From assembly GCA_015680685.1 (NCBI GenBank), contig MNCI01004721.1, forward strand, positions 218,536-282,535: 64,000 nucleotides of DNA, in the 5' to 3' direction. Shown here in pieces: positions 24,175 through 36,700 of this stretch. Both the position numbers and the translations under genes were made by a program. The notes under the pieces are model-generated. The model was not told the origin of the DNA. It was given only the letters and a program-made list of their open reading frames with translations, and made no database searches. Position 1 is the stretch's first letter; every line of letters begins with the position of its first letter. The DNA is from Gnetum montanum. Its lineage: Eukaryota > Streptophyta > Gnetopsida > Gnetales > Gnetaceae.

Positions 24175-26947
24175 ATATAACACCATGTCCTATTTCTTCT
24201 ATTTAGGATGAAATGATGCATAGGATTGCTGGTGATAATGCAATAGAATCATGATAAGCTAGATGTTAATGATGCATGAAATTCATTAAGAATAAACCAA
24301 TCAATATATATAATTTTATGAAAGGTCAAATTGCATAAAAATCCATGTGAAACCAAAGGGTAAGCATACTTTTCAACTTATAAAACTTCATGTCTCTACA
24401 TAAACTAAAACTCAGTACTGATTTCACAAGATACAAAACATAAACATCATCATATACATAAGTGTATAGTGAGGGTTATACAAATAAGAAAAATCCACAA
24501 TATTGCACATGAAAATATACATAAACCAATCCCTGAGAATTTTCCTCTCCTCTACTCCTTCTTGTTGCTTGCCTACACCCCTATGGCTTCCACCTATAAC
24601 TAAATGAAATTAGTATAATATTGAGTGAGAAGCCTTTATACTTTCCTTGCTAGATGTCCAACAAGTGCTACATTGGAGGAGATGACTAGGGTACAAGGTA
24701 ACCTACATCAACTATTAGTCCTACACATGCTCTAAGAAACACATATACATATGATATTACACATAACACCAGCATAATCCCTACTAAAGAGAACAGATAG
24801 CCATCACATAGTCATATATATACTCACTATTAGACATAATCAATCATAAATTCATTACCTTAGATCATATGCATCTTTGCTATCATGCTCATGCCATCAT
24901 ACTTCATACCATCAAGTAATACATGGGCTACACAAACATAAATCAATCAAAAGATATATTATCAATGGTATGACTTATAAACCAATACCATCATATACAC
25001 AATCCATGTGGTCGCTAGCATATCCACACTTGGTGTAGCATGTGAAATGTTGTCATGAGTACTCATAATCAGTCATTTGCATGCAGGTTTTTTTATTAGT
25101 CTTTTATTTACCCAACTAGTGCTAGGGTCCATCAACCTATGACTTGCAATCACTAGCCTTCTAGGGTATCGACTATAGGGATGAACACACCTATGCTCTT
25201 CCATTCTCAAGATGAGACTTGAGACTAGAGCCTCATAGATGCATCATAGTGGAGGTTAATCCATAACTACCTCCACAGTGCCTTGTCACCAATTAGTCCA
25301 CACCCTTATGCTAGAACCACTCACCAACAACCACTACAAGAGTTATTGTGAAACATGTACAACTCTAGGCTAGCTTAAGCCAACACATCGCAAGCACAAC
25401 ACATCCAATACAAACATAACATGACCACATATATCCACATCTAATAGTCACATTCATTCCATGAAAAAATTACCATAACTTGGCAAAACAAAATTTGGCA
25501 CCATGACCATACTTCTTAAGCTATATATAATTCCATAAAAATGACCACTATTGTAACTTCTAAGATTATATATGTCAAAAGTGAAAAATAATTTCATGAT
25601 TAGAAAGTACGTCCCAAGATAATTCCAACAGCACTAATTTCACCTCAATCGAACTTCTAGAAGCAAAGTTATGTGTGTTTAAATTTTAACTAATAAAATA
25701 ATAAATAATAATATTTAATTATAACCAATGATAATTGAGACTCCTAGAAACTCTTACACAACAAGTCCATAAAATATAATATTCCAACTATGCTAGCCTC
25801 ATTAGCATCACATATAATATTCCATAAGTTCACATCATTTCATACATTGCATTTTTATTAATAAAAAATCTATAAGAAAAAGTGTAAAATTTTGGGGAAT
25901 CTACAAAATAGTATGTCCAAACTCAATCTTTTAACTATCTACCCCACATTTCCACATCACATAATCATATTCACTAATCCAACAAAAAAATATAGGAGAA
26001 AGGAAAAGACAATTCACTAATTAAAATCATTGAAGTAAAAAAGTTTGAAATAAGTATAAACTTTGTTTTGCTGCAAATAAGGTTCATACGCATGTAGATA
26101 CAACCATATTAATGCAAATCCAGGTTTAGAGTAAAGGAAAATCCGTCCACGAAGCTCAAAATTTAGAAAAGAGTGGAAAATGGAAGAAAATAAAGGAATA
26201 GGAAAAAATAGGGTTCAACTCAATTTCTATCATATGAACAACAAAGAAAAAAAAAGGAAAAATCCAAATTCTATGGATAAAGGTATGGAAGGTGTAGTAG
26301 AAAAGTACAAAGTGTCATGGAGTTATTTTTTGTTAAAACTAAGGCTTATGCTATGTGCATAAAATTTATTTTTTTATTTTGGTTAAGTAGGTCATGTGCA
26401 AAACTCAATTTACTTGTACTTTACTTTGTTTGTTTTTTTTTTTTTTGAAAAAAAGAATATTTTTAGAAGCTCAATTTTTCTCTTCCTCAACTAATGCCTT
26501 GTACTTTTAAGTATGCATAACAAATTAACTAGGATCCTAAATTAAAACCTTTTTGAACCTAAGAACTTCATATTAGATACTCTAGACATTCACACGTTAA
26601 AATCACATTTAAACATCACAAAACGTAGTGCTATAGTTCAGATGCATAAACATAGAAATCACACATAAAGCATAAATACATACTGAATAGTTTCTCTTGT
26701 ACCCCAATCCAACATCCTTGCCAACCACATCACTTGTCTACCACATCACACAGGGCTAGTGTACATAATCATGGTAGTTAAATACCTAAAGACATCATAA
26801 TTATAAAATAAAGGCTAAAGTATCATAACATATAAATCACAATCATAACAAACTAACTTGTCTGGCAATAACCCACTGAGACTACACATGTAATGTATAA
26901 ATTATAACTGTATAGCCACACCCAATGTATATGAAAGGGATGTAACA
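24175..26947 (-). repeat. 5' LTR of element B
   Basis: About 2.77 kb, from TGTTACATCCC (minus-strand start at 26947) to about 24175 beside the primer site. LTRs of this size are usual for Tekay/Del-type chromoviruses. The outer part aligns with 4240-5444. No gene is seen inside; a poly-T run lies near 26430. The outer edge abuts an LTR fragment of another family at 26948. Confidence 0.8.
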
Positions 26948-27476
26948 GTTACCAAGTGTTTATTGTTGGGTGTAGCAAGTATCCACTACTAAGATTACCA
27001 AGCATCAATATATTATGCTTGAAGTGGTCATGCTCATGTTACATATGAATTAAAATATTAAATTCTTCAGAATCAAAAAAGCAAATTACATTCAAGGAAA
27101 ATAATAGAAAATAAACTTAACTAATGCAAGTGCTATAATGGATGAAAGAAATATTGATCTTATTATCATTTATGTAATTGTGTCTAGGTACATATTGCAC
27201 TCAAATAAAACTCTATATAATCAATTGAGTCCATATCATGGGCACTTAGAGGAAAAATGTTATTAAATTCTATAGAAAGAAACTACAAAAGTTTAGGTAA
27301 AGAATTGATCAAACATTGTCATAAATGTGGCTAGTGTGTGCACTTATATAGGAAATGAGTGGATTAGTGTTGATGCACATGTACTAATGCATCCTGAGAT
27401 GTGTCAATGAGGATGTGTTGGTGTGGTTGCATATTTGGGCATGCATTGATGTAGTTGCCTTATTGATACTTCATCA
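26948..27476 (-). repeat. LTR fragment M (target of B)
   Basis: About 530 bp resembling 49160-49493 plus 55844-56018 (the F LTR) and 27477-27870. On the minus strand it starts TGATGAAGTATC (27476) and is cut at 26948 by the B LTR. The missing U5 side should lie beyond B, left of the window. U3 has the GATGCATCAATG-type boxes. Confidence 0.7.
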
Positions 27477-27870
27477 CTTATAAATTAGAATATTAAATGC
27501 TTAAGAACAAAAAAGTTAATTGTATTCAAAGTGAAATATTGGAAAATAAACTTAAACTAATCCAAGTGTTGCAATGGATAGAAGAAATCTCTATTTTATT
27601 ACCATTCATGCAGTTGTGTCTTAGTACATATTACACTCAAATAAAACTTTCTAAAATCAATTGAATCCACACTGTAGGCACCTAGAGGAAAAATTTTGCT
27701 AACTTTTATAGAAATAAACTGCAAGAGTTTGGCTAAGGAATCAACCTAATGGTGTCATAAATGTATTCCATGTGTGTACTTATATAGGCAACGTGTCGAT
27801 TATCATTGATGCACATGCGCCCATGCATCTTGAGATGCGTTAGTGCAGTTGCTTTATTGGCTCTTTATCA
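27477..27870 (-). repeat. Truncated 3' LTR of element K
   Basis: On the minus strand the LTR starts TGATAAAGAGCC right after a G-rich tract. It matches LTR M from its U3 start to about 27477 and then stops at the start of M. M is therefore inserted in this LTR, or an unequal exchange joined them. Confidence 0.65.
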
Positions 27871-27881
27871 TACCACCACAA
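27871..27881 (-). promoter_or_regulatory. Polypurine tract of element K
   Basis: Minus-strand TTGTGGTGGTA directly before the LTR, preceded by GAGGACAAGTTTTCAATTAG, the same context as in C and coiled-coil element 1. Confidence 0.65.
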
Positions 27882-28174
27882 CTAATTGAAAACTTGTCCT
27901 CAAGTGAACAAAAATGAGATAGAGTTTCTTACAAAATTTGGGGAACTATGAAACTAACTAACTGACTAATTAACTCTAACAAATAAAACAACTTTTGAGT
28001 GCCATGTTTTACAGATTAAAAAATTGATGCAGTTTACAAAGAATTAAGACACTTAAACAAAAATTAGCAAGTACCTATTAGATGAATGGAGGATCCTTCA
28101 TCATATCTTGGTGCTGTTGGAGACCTAAGCTATCCTGCTACTACCAAAAATTGAAAGGCATCCTGAAGTGTCTT

Positions 28175-28972
28175 TGATGAGTGGCGAGGTACCCCTACAC
28201 TCAACCATACGAATACAAGCATTTCACGCATGATCTGGTTGAACTCCGCAGATGGGCTAGTTGTGGTATCAAGACAGTTATCCTTAGGTTGCAGTTCATT
28301 ATCTTCCCATTTGGACTAGTGTTACCTTTGTCACATATGGTTTAGTCCAGAATAAGGTGTATGATCTGTTCATATACTACTACTACTCCTAAATACAATG
28401 GGAAATAATATTAACTAAGCTGAGAGAGAGAGAGAGGGTGAGAGAGATTCTAAGCTAGCCTACGTGTGATGAGCATTCATTCCTCGATCATCCGTACACA
28501 TCTTGGACTTCGTGTATGACTACCACTAGGATTACCAAGTGTAGATCCTAGGTACGCTAATGGGTTACCAAGTAGTCATACTTAAATGCTTGTAATCAAG
28601 TCATACTCATTCCGCGTTTAACAGGAGTTTAGGGTGAAGAGATATTAACTAAGAAAGTAGTAAATAACAATTAAATAAATAATTAAGCAAAGTGAATGCT
28701 GCAATGATGAAATAATCTCGATCTTTATTTTCGTTCATGTGCATGTCGAAGTATGTCACACTCGAATAAGGATGTCGTACAATTACAATCACCACACTAC
28801 CAGCATACACTGGGAGAGAAGGGTTAAGAGAAGAACTACTTAAACTTGAACACTTAAAAACTAAGAACTAAAAAACTACCTATTAGATCTGTCTACCTCT
28901 TATTTATAGATGAGGAGACAGGCTACGATATCATGTATGTGATATTGTGGTGAACAAAATGATAACTCATCA
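28175..28972 (-). repeat. Solo LTR inserted in the K ORF
   Basis: A 798-bp LTR with TGATGAG...TCATCA type ends and no internal region on either side. It is flanked by a perfect 5-bp duplication GTCTT (28170-28174 and 28973-28977). The K ORF can be read across the excised site. TATTTATA (28901-28908) is the minus-strand TATA box, and a GA microsatellite lies at 28421-28448. The U5 end ACCTCGCCACTCATCA is shared with the D LTR. Solo LTRs arise by LTR-LTR recombination. Confidence 0.9.
28421..28448 (+). repeat. GA microsatellite
   Basis: (GA)n run of about 28 bp with one interruption, inside the solo LTR. Confidence 0.8.
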
Positions 28973-31651
28973 GTCTTAATCTTTTCTTCTTTGCCTTATT
29001 AGTTGTGAACAATCCACGTTGCTACTCCTAGATGTATGAGTGTTGGAATATCCTAGGGACATGGTAGTGTAGGGAATAGCTCCTGCATGTTGACAAACTA
29101 GGCTACAAATTGTTTACATTTGATGTCGAATATTTTGATGAGGTTTTCTAGCTTATGATAGTCACTTGTTCTCCTAGCTAGGTTCTCAGCAACAGATTGT
29201 TGATTAGTGAATTTGCTCTTGAGAACTTAAATTTTCATGTTGGGAACTTCCAACTTCTATTTAGTCTATTTGTAAAGCTTCAACTTCAATTCATAGAGAA
29301 AGTAAGAGCTCATCACTTTCTTTTATAATTTTCTTTTGGACCTTCTTATTATCATCATTACCAAGTTTGCATATTAGAGGTTGGCAAGCTCCATGTATTT
29401 GGTTATCTCCTGGATTTGCAACTCCTTTAGGCAAATCTTTACTTAGTTATATACATTAAGTCCATCAAAGATAGGCTACCATACATCATATTTTTTTGGA
29501 GTTGCTAGAGAACTTCATTTATCTTTTCCTAAGACAACTTAATTTCCTTTTCATTGACTTTTTAATGCATCATATCTTGGTCCTTGTAGTGGTTTTTATC
29601 TTGTTCATATTTTAGGCCCTTGTTTTTCCAAGCAGCAATCTTAATTGTAGTCTTCTAGTGAAGGAATTGAACCTCCTTCATTATGAGATTCCTATATTCT
29701 ATACCTAATCTTGTTAGTTCCAAGTTTACCTTGACAAGCTATTCATGTTGCTAGTAAATGTACTTCACCATTTGGTCTTTTTGCTGCTCAACATTTCACA
29801 GGTAATGGTTATTGTGGGTTAGCACCAAATTCTCTTTGTGAGCTTGAGAGAGGTTACAATTAGTTATATTTATCATTGCTTTTAACAGTGATGCATCAAA
29901 GATCGTAATCTTCTTAGCATTCTTAGTCTCTTGGTATTTCTACTGAAGTTATTGGAAAGTTTCATCTTTGGTGAGTTCTGGCCTGAGAATGATAGGATCA
30001 AATAGGTAGGCTTTAAATTATGCAATCTTAGTGAACAATCATTGATTGCTAGTTGTGGCCTTCTTGAGTTGCTTATTTGCAATTAGTAGCTTACCCATTG
30101 TCTTCAATAGTTGTGACTTGGTAGTAGATATGTATTCCAGGAGATCAAAGATCTTTAGAATTGGTTGCTCAACTTCCAATAGTCATTTCAACACTTCTTT
30201 GTGTTGGGAAACACTCATCCTTTTACTCTCTACTCTTGTTGATGCTTGTACATCTACCATGGCAACAACATCAAGAAGAAATGTAATAAGAGCACTTAAA
30301 AATTCTCCAACATGGTTTGTCACCACTTCTACTATTTTCTTAACTCTTGTGTGACATAACTAGGATTATTTCTTCTTCACCTTCTTCTAGCATTACAAAG
30401 AAGGTTGATGCATTCTTAGATATTTTAAGGAATGCTTGTTCTAGTATGGATATAGTGACTTCTCTAGCACTAGGATTAGAGCAAATGGATGTCTAGTGTT
30501 TTGGTGATGAGGACAACAATGTCATCTCACTATCTAGCTAGTTGATGATCCTTGTGACCTCATTTAGATGGCTCATGGCTCAACTCTACATCAAATATTT
30601 TCCACCACCTTTAGAGGCTTGCTTTTGTTGAAGTTGCTACTCTATGAGTTTTCATCAGTGCTTTGCAAGTGCTAGCATTTTAGGTATTATCCCTAGTGTT
30701 ATAGGTGGTGGTGATGATGGTTGCTCCTTCTGTTGAACCTTGGTAGGTGCTTTGTCCATCATTATTTTCTACCATGATGTGATAGTCGCATTGTAGATTG
30801 CATCATTTAAGTAGTAGGCTATTTCCCTTTTACAGATTTTTTTGATGAGCCATGGAAAAGGGGAGTGTCTTCCTACCTTTCTCATTTTCCTTGAAACACT
30901 TTTTGATTTCAAGGAAGATGAGTTGCAGCATATTGACTAGGAATTTCTTCCTTAAAGTTACACATGCCCTAGTGGAGAAGGTTGTGAGCTTGCTTGGCTC
31001 ATAGCTAGATTAAGGTCATAGACTATAATTTTAAAGCATGCTCAATCCACCTTAATGGAGGCACTATACTCCTTACAGTTCACTTCATAGTACTACTGAA
31101 TCCACTCTTTCTTGGCCTGTGGGTTTGCTTGAGTAGATATTTTTGCCAACTTAGCCTTGGTGTTGGGTAACCCAAGGGCTTCTGCAATGGTCTCAACCAA
31201 GTAGGAGATGATAATGTCCTTGATTTTAATAATGACATCTCCTTATCAGTTGTTCTAGAAAAGGTAAGATTCTTCCATGTACCAATGGAGACCCTTGAAG
31301 TTGTGTTTTGATGTCTTTTGGTATGAGTTTTAGGAATGGTTTAAAATTTAGTTCTTGAAGGATGGAGCTCTGGATTTTCTTGGCACAAATTTTCTCTATG
31401 CAAGATTTTGTGAGTATGACCTCCAAATTAAGTTCTGATCTTAGGACTTTGTCTTGCTTGGATTACCTTACTATTGTTGTTGGAATCTGTTGGACAGATT
31501 TCACTTCAAGCATCCCTCTTCGGGGCCTAGTAGCATGGGTAGTTTTAGTTGCTTACTTTTGGGGTTATCGTTGTTGGTCTCTTCCACCATGTGGTCACTT
31601 TTCCCTAGGTTGTGATGGTCTTTCTATCTATAGTTCTCTCTTGGGTGCCAT

Positions 31652-32290
31652 CTACAATTACAAATATAACCAAGGATTAGTTTCTTGGGCATAATTTTTG
31701 TTTCCTTTAGATACCATTCTTTGTTTGATTAGGCTATTTTTATTATCAAATGTTGGAATTTTATCATTAAGTCCTCATTTTAGGGATCATAGGCATATGA
31801 TAATATCTTATTATTATTTTATTAATGCTTTAATAGAGGTTGATTGTTCATATTAACTCTTGTGATCATTAATTTAATATTATTTTAATATCTTATTAAT
31901 GGGAAGTTAAAAAAATTTCTAAAAACTTTTCTATGAAAACCTAGTGTTGGAGGTCTCCACAACATAAAGCGTACCTCCAATAGCTTGAGGATTGAAGAAC
32001 GGGTGAAATTAATTAAATAGGTAAGAAGTCATGGCTCTTGGAATGCTCTAAGCTCTAACAAATGGTAAAAGCTCCTCTTGCATTTATGAAAAATGGTAAA
32101 AAATGAGCCACATATCACTTGAATTTATAGGATTTTTATGTTGTGTTGATAAGAATACGTTGACAAGGCTGTCTTGAATAATTTTGTTGCATCAATGGGG
32201 ATGTATCAATGCTACTATTTTTATGAATTTTTACTTAAAGATATCGAGGGATTCTAAACGAGTCTAGACCAAGTCCATTTCAATTATAGT
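31652..32290 (-). other. Leader of K plus unassigned LTR-like sequence
   Basis: 31652-31910 resembles the leader of coiled-coil element 1. Next is a short inverted repeat, TTGGAGGT (31947-31954) and ACCTCCAA (31973-31980). The rest (to 32290) has a minus-strand CCTATAAATTC, which could be a TATA box, and a CATCAATGGGGATGTATCAATG box like other U3 regions. It does not align well with the 3' LTR of K, so I cannot call it the 5' LTR. No gene is seen. Confidence 0.4.
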
Positions 32291-33380
32291 AACCTTACAT
32301 TGATGTATTTCTTCTCCTCTACCATTAAGAACCTATGACAACCACCAAGGATAACCATCATTCCAAGAGAAGAAGAAAAGAAAAGAAGGAAGTAGGTAGG
32401 GCCTTAGTTAGAGGGGTGCCCTCAAGCATGGGTAACATGTCTTTCCAACCTCATAACTAATGCTTGTAGGTCATGAGTTTGTCTAAGGGATATGCTTTGA
32501 ATTCCTGTTTTTTTATTTGTTTATTTATTTTAATAGGAATTACATCATATAGAGACATGCTTCCTTTTATGGTCACCAGTAGAGTGATGATATATCGATG
32601 ACAAGCCTTAAAACTTAAGAAGGAAGTTCAGAAAAGAATGCAACAAATCTCCTTGAGGTTACATCCTTTTTCATTCCTACTTAATCCCTTCTTAGTTTGT
32701 TAGGTAATAAGATTGCATGTTACTTTTAGTTTTAGTGTGAAAGAACCTTCATGTTCCCATGATGGAATAGATGAAGTGGGTGAATGTCATGAACTCACTA
32801 CCTAATACCACTAGAAAGCTAACAAATTGTTAGTAGAGAACATAATCTAAGGACAAGGTTAGCCTTTGGTAATCAATCATGGTTTTGATAGCTATGTTCA
32901 ACAATTTGCAAAATTGTAGTAGCCATGGAACAAAATTAGAGATTTTAAGTAAGACTATATGAAAATAACAAGAAAAAATATATAAAATAATTAGTAAAAT
33001 ATTAAGAAAATGAAAGACATATAAAAAATATTGCAAAATAAAAGGAAGAAAAATATTTTATCCTCGTCAAGATGTTATGGTAGATAGATATCTCCCCCAT
33101 TTCTTGATCAAAGATGTTAGTATTGTAGTTAGTTACTTGGGAGTCCATAAATGGTTTAAGTTGCTTGATGTTGACTAGCATGTGCTTTTGAGGGCTTGTT
33201 GGTTGGTAAATTATCATAGCCTCAAAAAGAAAGGTTGAGTGGATGATTTAAGGCTCTTTCCATAATGTCTAGGACTTAGTTCATTGCAGTACATGCATGG
33301 GATTCTAATAGAGAACCTTATCTCTTGGTTTTAATGTAACTTTCCTAATCCATGCATTATGACGTTGTTTATTATGTACC
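32291..33380 (-). pseudogene. Element H fragment: integrase C-terminus and 3' non-coding region
   Basis: Minus-strand 33372-33010 gives KPRDKVLY.NPMHV, TLWKEP, MIIYQPTSPQKHMLVNIKQLKPF, clearly related to D (GDKVLYWNPTHV, TLWKGPYVI, KLLVNVQQNKPF). 32330-32990 resembles the non-coding 3' region of D (39460-39700), including GGGCCTTAGTTAGAGGG. H is cut on the right by the copia LTR at 33381 and ends on the left near 32290. Confidence 0.75.
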
Positions 33381-33744
33381 TGTAAAACCTAAAGGATCCT
33401 TGATCTATGACCGAAGCTTAAGAAGAAATGAGAAACTAAGTTAGAACAGAAACACTCTTGTGAAACTCTCTTAAATTCTCTTGCTAATGAACATATGCTG
33501 CTACAATTATATAGGCTTTGATCTTCCGAGAATAGATTTGAAGAGATAAACATGAGTCTAGAAAATCATGGGGATCATTCTTATCATCTTATTTAAGGAT
33601 CTTCTTAATAAGGGATGGACTAATCATGGGATTAGTTAGGAATTGTATGAATAGGATCTCATCCTATTTAATATAGATTTATGGATGAGATCTATCTAAT
33701 TCTTTTGTGGAACATCTAGTCATCATTTTCTACAAATCTTTACA
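33381..33744 (-). repeat. 3' LTR of copia element G
   Basis: 364 bp with inverted ends TGTAAA...TTTACA. On the minus strand it is preceded by a GGTTGGGGGGGGGA polypurine tract (33745-33758). It interrupts the H integrase. The left flank is GTACC; the other copy of the duplication is lost because the 5' half of G is missing. Confidence 0.7.
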
Positions 33745-36700
33745 TCCCCCCCCCAACCAAAATGATGGTAAAAATATCTAGCATTTGTGCTTTAGTTGCA
33801 CAATTCTATGTGTTGTTTTAAATTAGATTGTTAAGATGATGATGCTTGATATCTATGTGTTTGGAACATTTATGATGGATAAGATTTGGGGGGTATTGTA
33901 ATAGCACTTATATCATCACAATATAAACAAATGGGAGGTTTTAGAGTATATCCCATTTTAGTGAAAATGGAGTGGATCCATATGGCCTGAGTAGTAGCGT
34001 TTGATACAACTATGTATTTTGCTTCAGCTATTGAGAGAGAAACTATAGTTTGCTTCTTTGATCCCCAAGAGATAAGTGATGGACCAAAGTAAAAGCAAAA
34101 ACCTAAAGTTGATTTACAATCTCCAAGGTCACCTCCCCAGTTCACATCAATGTATCCCCATATCTTGAAATTTCATGTTGATGAAATGTGATCCTATAAA
34201 TTTGTTGTAGTTTTCAAATATTGTAGAACTTGCTTCACAGCTTTTCAATGTGGTTCATGATGATCATGCATGGACCATGAGAAATAATTTTCAGCAAATT
34301 GGATGTTTGGACAAGTATTGAAAAAATACATGAGACTACCAACAAGGGAATGGTCTAATGAAGGATTCAATGATGGGGATGTATCATCCTTAGTAAGCTT
34401 TGTACTAAGGGAGAGTTGTGTATCTTAGGGATTAAAATTAATCATGCCAAATTTCTCAATTAAGAATTGGACAAATTTCATTTGGCATATAGAAATTGAT
34501 TTTGGTCTTTGGATAACTTCAAAGCCCAAAAAATATGACATCTTCTCAGCATTAGACATTTCAAATTTATTCTTCATAGCGTTAAGAAAATTATTTCATA
34601 ATGTAGTTGTAGATAAGAAATAGATTAGATCATCTACGTATAAACAAACAAAAATCACTAGATCTCTTTTTATATATGGTTGTGGTGAAGCTTGCTTACA
34701 TGAAAAATGCATGAATTTAGGCATACCAAGCATGTGGAGCTTGCTTGAACCCTTATAATGCTTTATGGAGCTTGTAAACATGAATTTTATTTTCTTCATC
34801 AAGTAAACCTGGTGGTTGCTCAATGTAAACTTCTTCATGAAGATAACCATTAAGAAATGTAGAGACCACATCTAGATCACATGATTAGCTTGTGTGGCAA
34901 TAGCAAGAAAGATTATCATGGATTCTATCCATGAAACAGGCACATAACTATCATCAAAATCTCTTCCTTGCTATTGAAGGTATCCTTTGGTGCCCAGGCT
35001 AGCTTTAAATTTTTCCACCACATCATGTTAATTTCATTTAATTTTAAAAACCCACTTTAAACCAATAACAATCTTACCAAATGCATGAGGAACAAGGCTC
35101 CAAGTGTTGTTTTTGTAAATTTGTTACAACACTTTCTCCATGACATTAATCTAGCATAGCTTTGATGATGGTAGAGGATTCCATCAAACCAACATCAGTT
35201 CCCTCCATTGACATAACTAGGGTAAAAAATTCATCATCCATGGTAGTGAAGAGAGCATTTGTAGTATGTTTCAAGTCCTAGGTTGGCCGAGCATTGTCCT
35301 ACCAAAAGTGATTACAGGTCATACGCCAATGAAATTGGAAATCCAGCATTTGGGAGGTAGGGTGAAATGTAGCCAGCGAGGAAGAGGGTGGAATCTATGA
35401 TGGAGTAGAGATAGAAGACATCGTGGAAGGAGCAACTATATCATAGGAAAGAAACGATGATGAAAGGCCACGAGGATGAGTGATAGGTAGAGTATTGCGC
35501 AAAGAACTAGTAGGAGTTATAGTCCAACTTGGAGCAATGATGGAAAAAGAAGTGGTTGGCATTGACTGCGTAAGGTGAGAGGAGACTCAAACGTTCTAGT
35601 TGTTGAAATAGGATCATGCATTAGAAATGGAATGTTGGATGGTTAAAATGAATATTTCGGATGGCCATCTTGGGGATAGGCGTGGGCATGGTTGAATCTG
35701 GGATGGTGGTATGACTATTGTAAAGAAAAATGGGAAGGTAAAACTGATTTGGCCAATGCATTGCCACTGAAGATGATGGATGAAGGTGTGTGGTCTGCTG
35801 AGGACGTTTTTTGCAGGAGCCAGTGCTAGGAAGGTTGTTGCTGCAATGTAAAGAACGTGGAGCAATATTAGTGCTGTAATGTAATGGCAAAAAATATTGG
35901 TTCGCATAATCATTTAGTAGCAGCATGTGTGGTATCTCTCTTTGCTACATCGCATAGTTTTGATTGATGGGTGCAGCTATTGTTACAGAAATATTGTTAA
36001 AACCTTTAATGGGTGGTAATGGCTGCAAATGGGATCCACTATTTTCTTGAATATTTGTCGTAAATTGCCTTTCGTTGTAATGTCTTTGTTTGTCATAGGA
36101 GTAATAACGCTACTATTTTCTTTAAAAAACACATCGTGGTAGTTTAAAACCTTTTTATTTTTAGAATCATAGCATCTATAACCTTTGGTGTTGGCAGAAT
36201 ACCTAATAAAAATGCATTGCCTTACCTTTTGATCTAATTTTTGTTTGTTTTGTATTAGAACTTGAACATAGCAAGTGAACCAAAAAATTTAAAATGAGAA
36301 ATATTGGGGGAATATCCATACCATCATACATAGTATTTGATGTTGAATGGATTTTGATGACACCCTACTCAAAATATAAATTGATGTTAAACATGCTTTC
36401 ACTCAAAACATATTTTCTAATGGAGACATATGTTGTAAAGTTGCCTTTGGCTATAAATTGATGTTAAACATGCTTTCACTCAAAATAGATTTTCTAATCA
36501 AGACATATGTTGTAAAGTTGCCTTTGGCTGTAACGTCTTGTTTGTCATAGGAGTAATAACGCTACTATTTTCCTTAAAAAATACATCGTGGTAGTTTAAA
36601 ACTTTTTTATTTTCAGAATCATAGCATCTATAACCTTTGGTGTTGGCACAACACCTAATAAAAATGCATTGCCTTGCCTTTTGATCTAATTTTTGTTTGT

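Larger units (their letters stand above)
4240..26947 (-). mobile_element. Element B: Ty3/gypsy chromovirus-type retrotransposon with nested insertions
   Basis: Minus-strand element bounded by similar LTR sequence at 4240-5444 (partial 3' LTR) and about 24175-26947 (5' LTR). Subtracting the two nested elements (6309-13379 and 15323-22442) leaves about 4.5 kb of internal sequence, normal for gypsy gag-pol. Domain order read on the minus strand is tRNA-Met primer site, gag, CCHC knuckle, protease, RT, RNase H, integrase, 3' LTR. All parts carry many stops. The left end lies beyond position 1, because another element is inserted in the left LTR. Confidence 0.85.
28060..31651 (-). pseudogene. Decayed coiled-coil ORF, copy K (split by a solo LTR)
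   Basis: Minus-strand copy of the unfamiliar ORF at 283-3060. It starts at ATGGCACCC (31651). Shared blocks include RPSQPREK near the N-terminus, QSSILQELNFKPFLKLIPKD and IKTQLQGSPLV (31226-31400), and AKKEWIQ..YEVNCKEY (about 31060-31120). Further on come the ELANL.YANLVM coiled-coil block (about 29340-29400) and CP.DIPTL.HLG (about 29040-29065). It is interrupted by the solo LTR at 28175-28972, beyond which it continues to about 28060. It has many stops and some frame changes. The C-terminal third is rich in heptad-like Leu/Ile/Glu/Lys repeats. Function is unknown, and no gag, protease, RT or integrase motif is seen. Confidence 0.7.

Noticed and set aside
31226-31694. Open reading frames on + strand (31362-31694) as a host gene
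   Set aside because: The minus strand of the same region aligns with the coiled-coil ORF of copy 1, so the + strand frame is a shadow.
31947-31980. Inverted repeat TTGGAGGT/ACCTCCAA as a MITE
   Set aside because: Only 8-bp arms with an 18-bp gap and no target duplication; too small to call an element.
31900-32290. 5' LTR of element K
   Set aside because: It has a TATA-like motif and a U3-like box but does not align with the truncated 3' LTR of K, and no primer site is visible.
35614-35926. Two overlapping minus-strand frames of about 100 codons as a possible small gene
   Set aside because: They lie in the linker between copia integrase and RT of G, in conflicting frames, with composition of decayed linker and no conserved motif.
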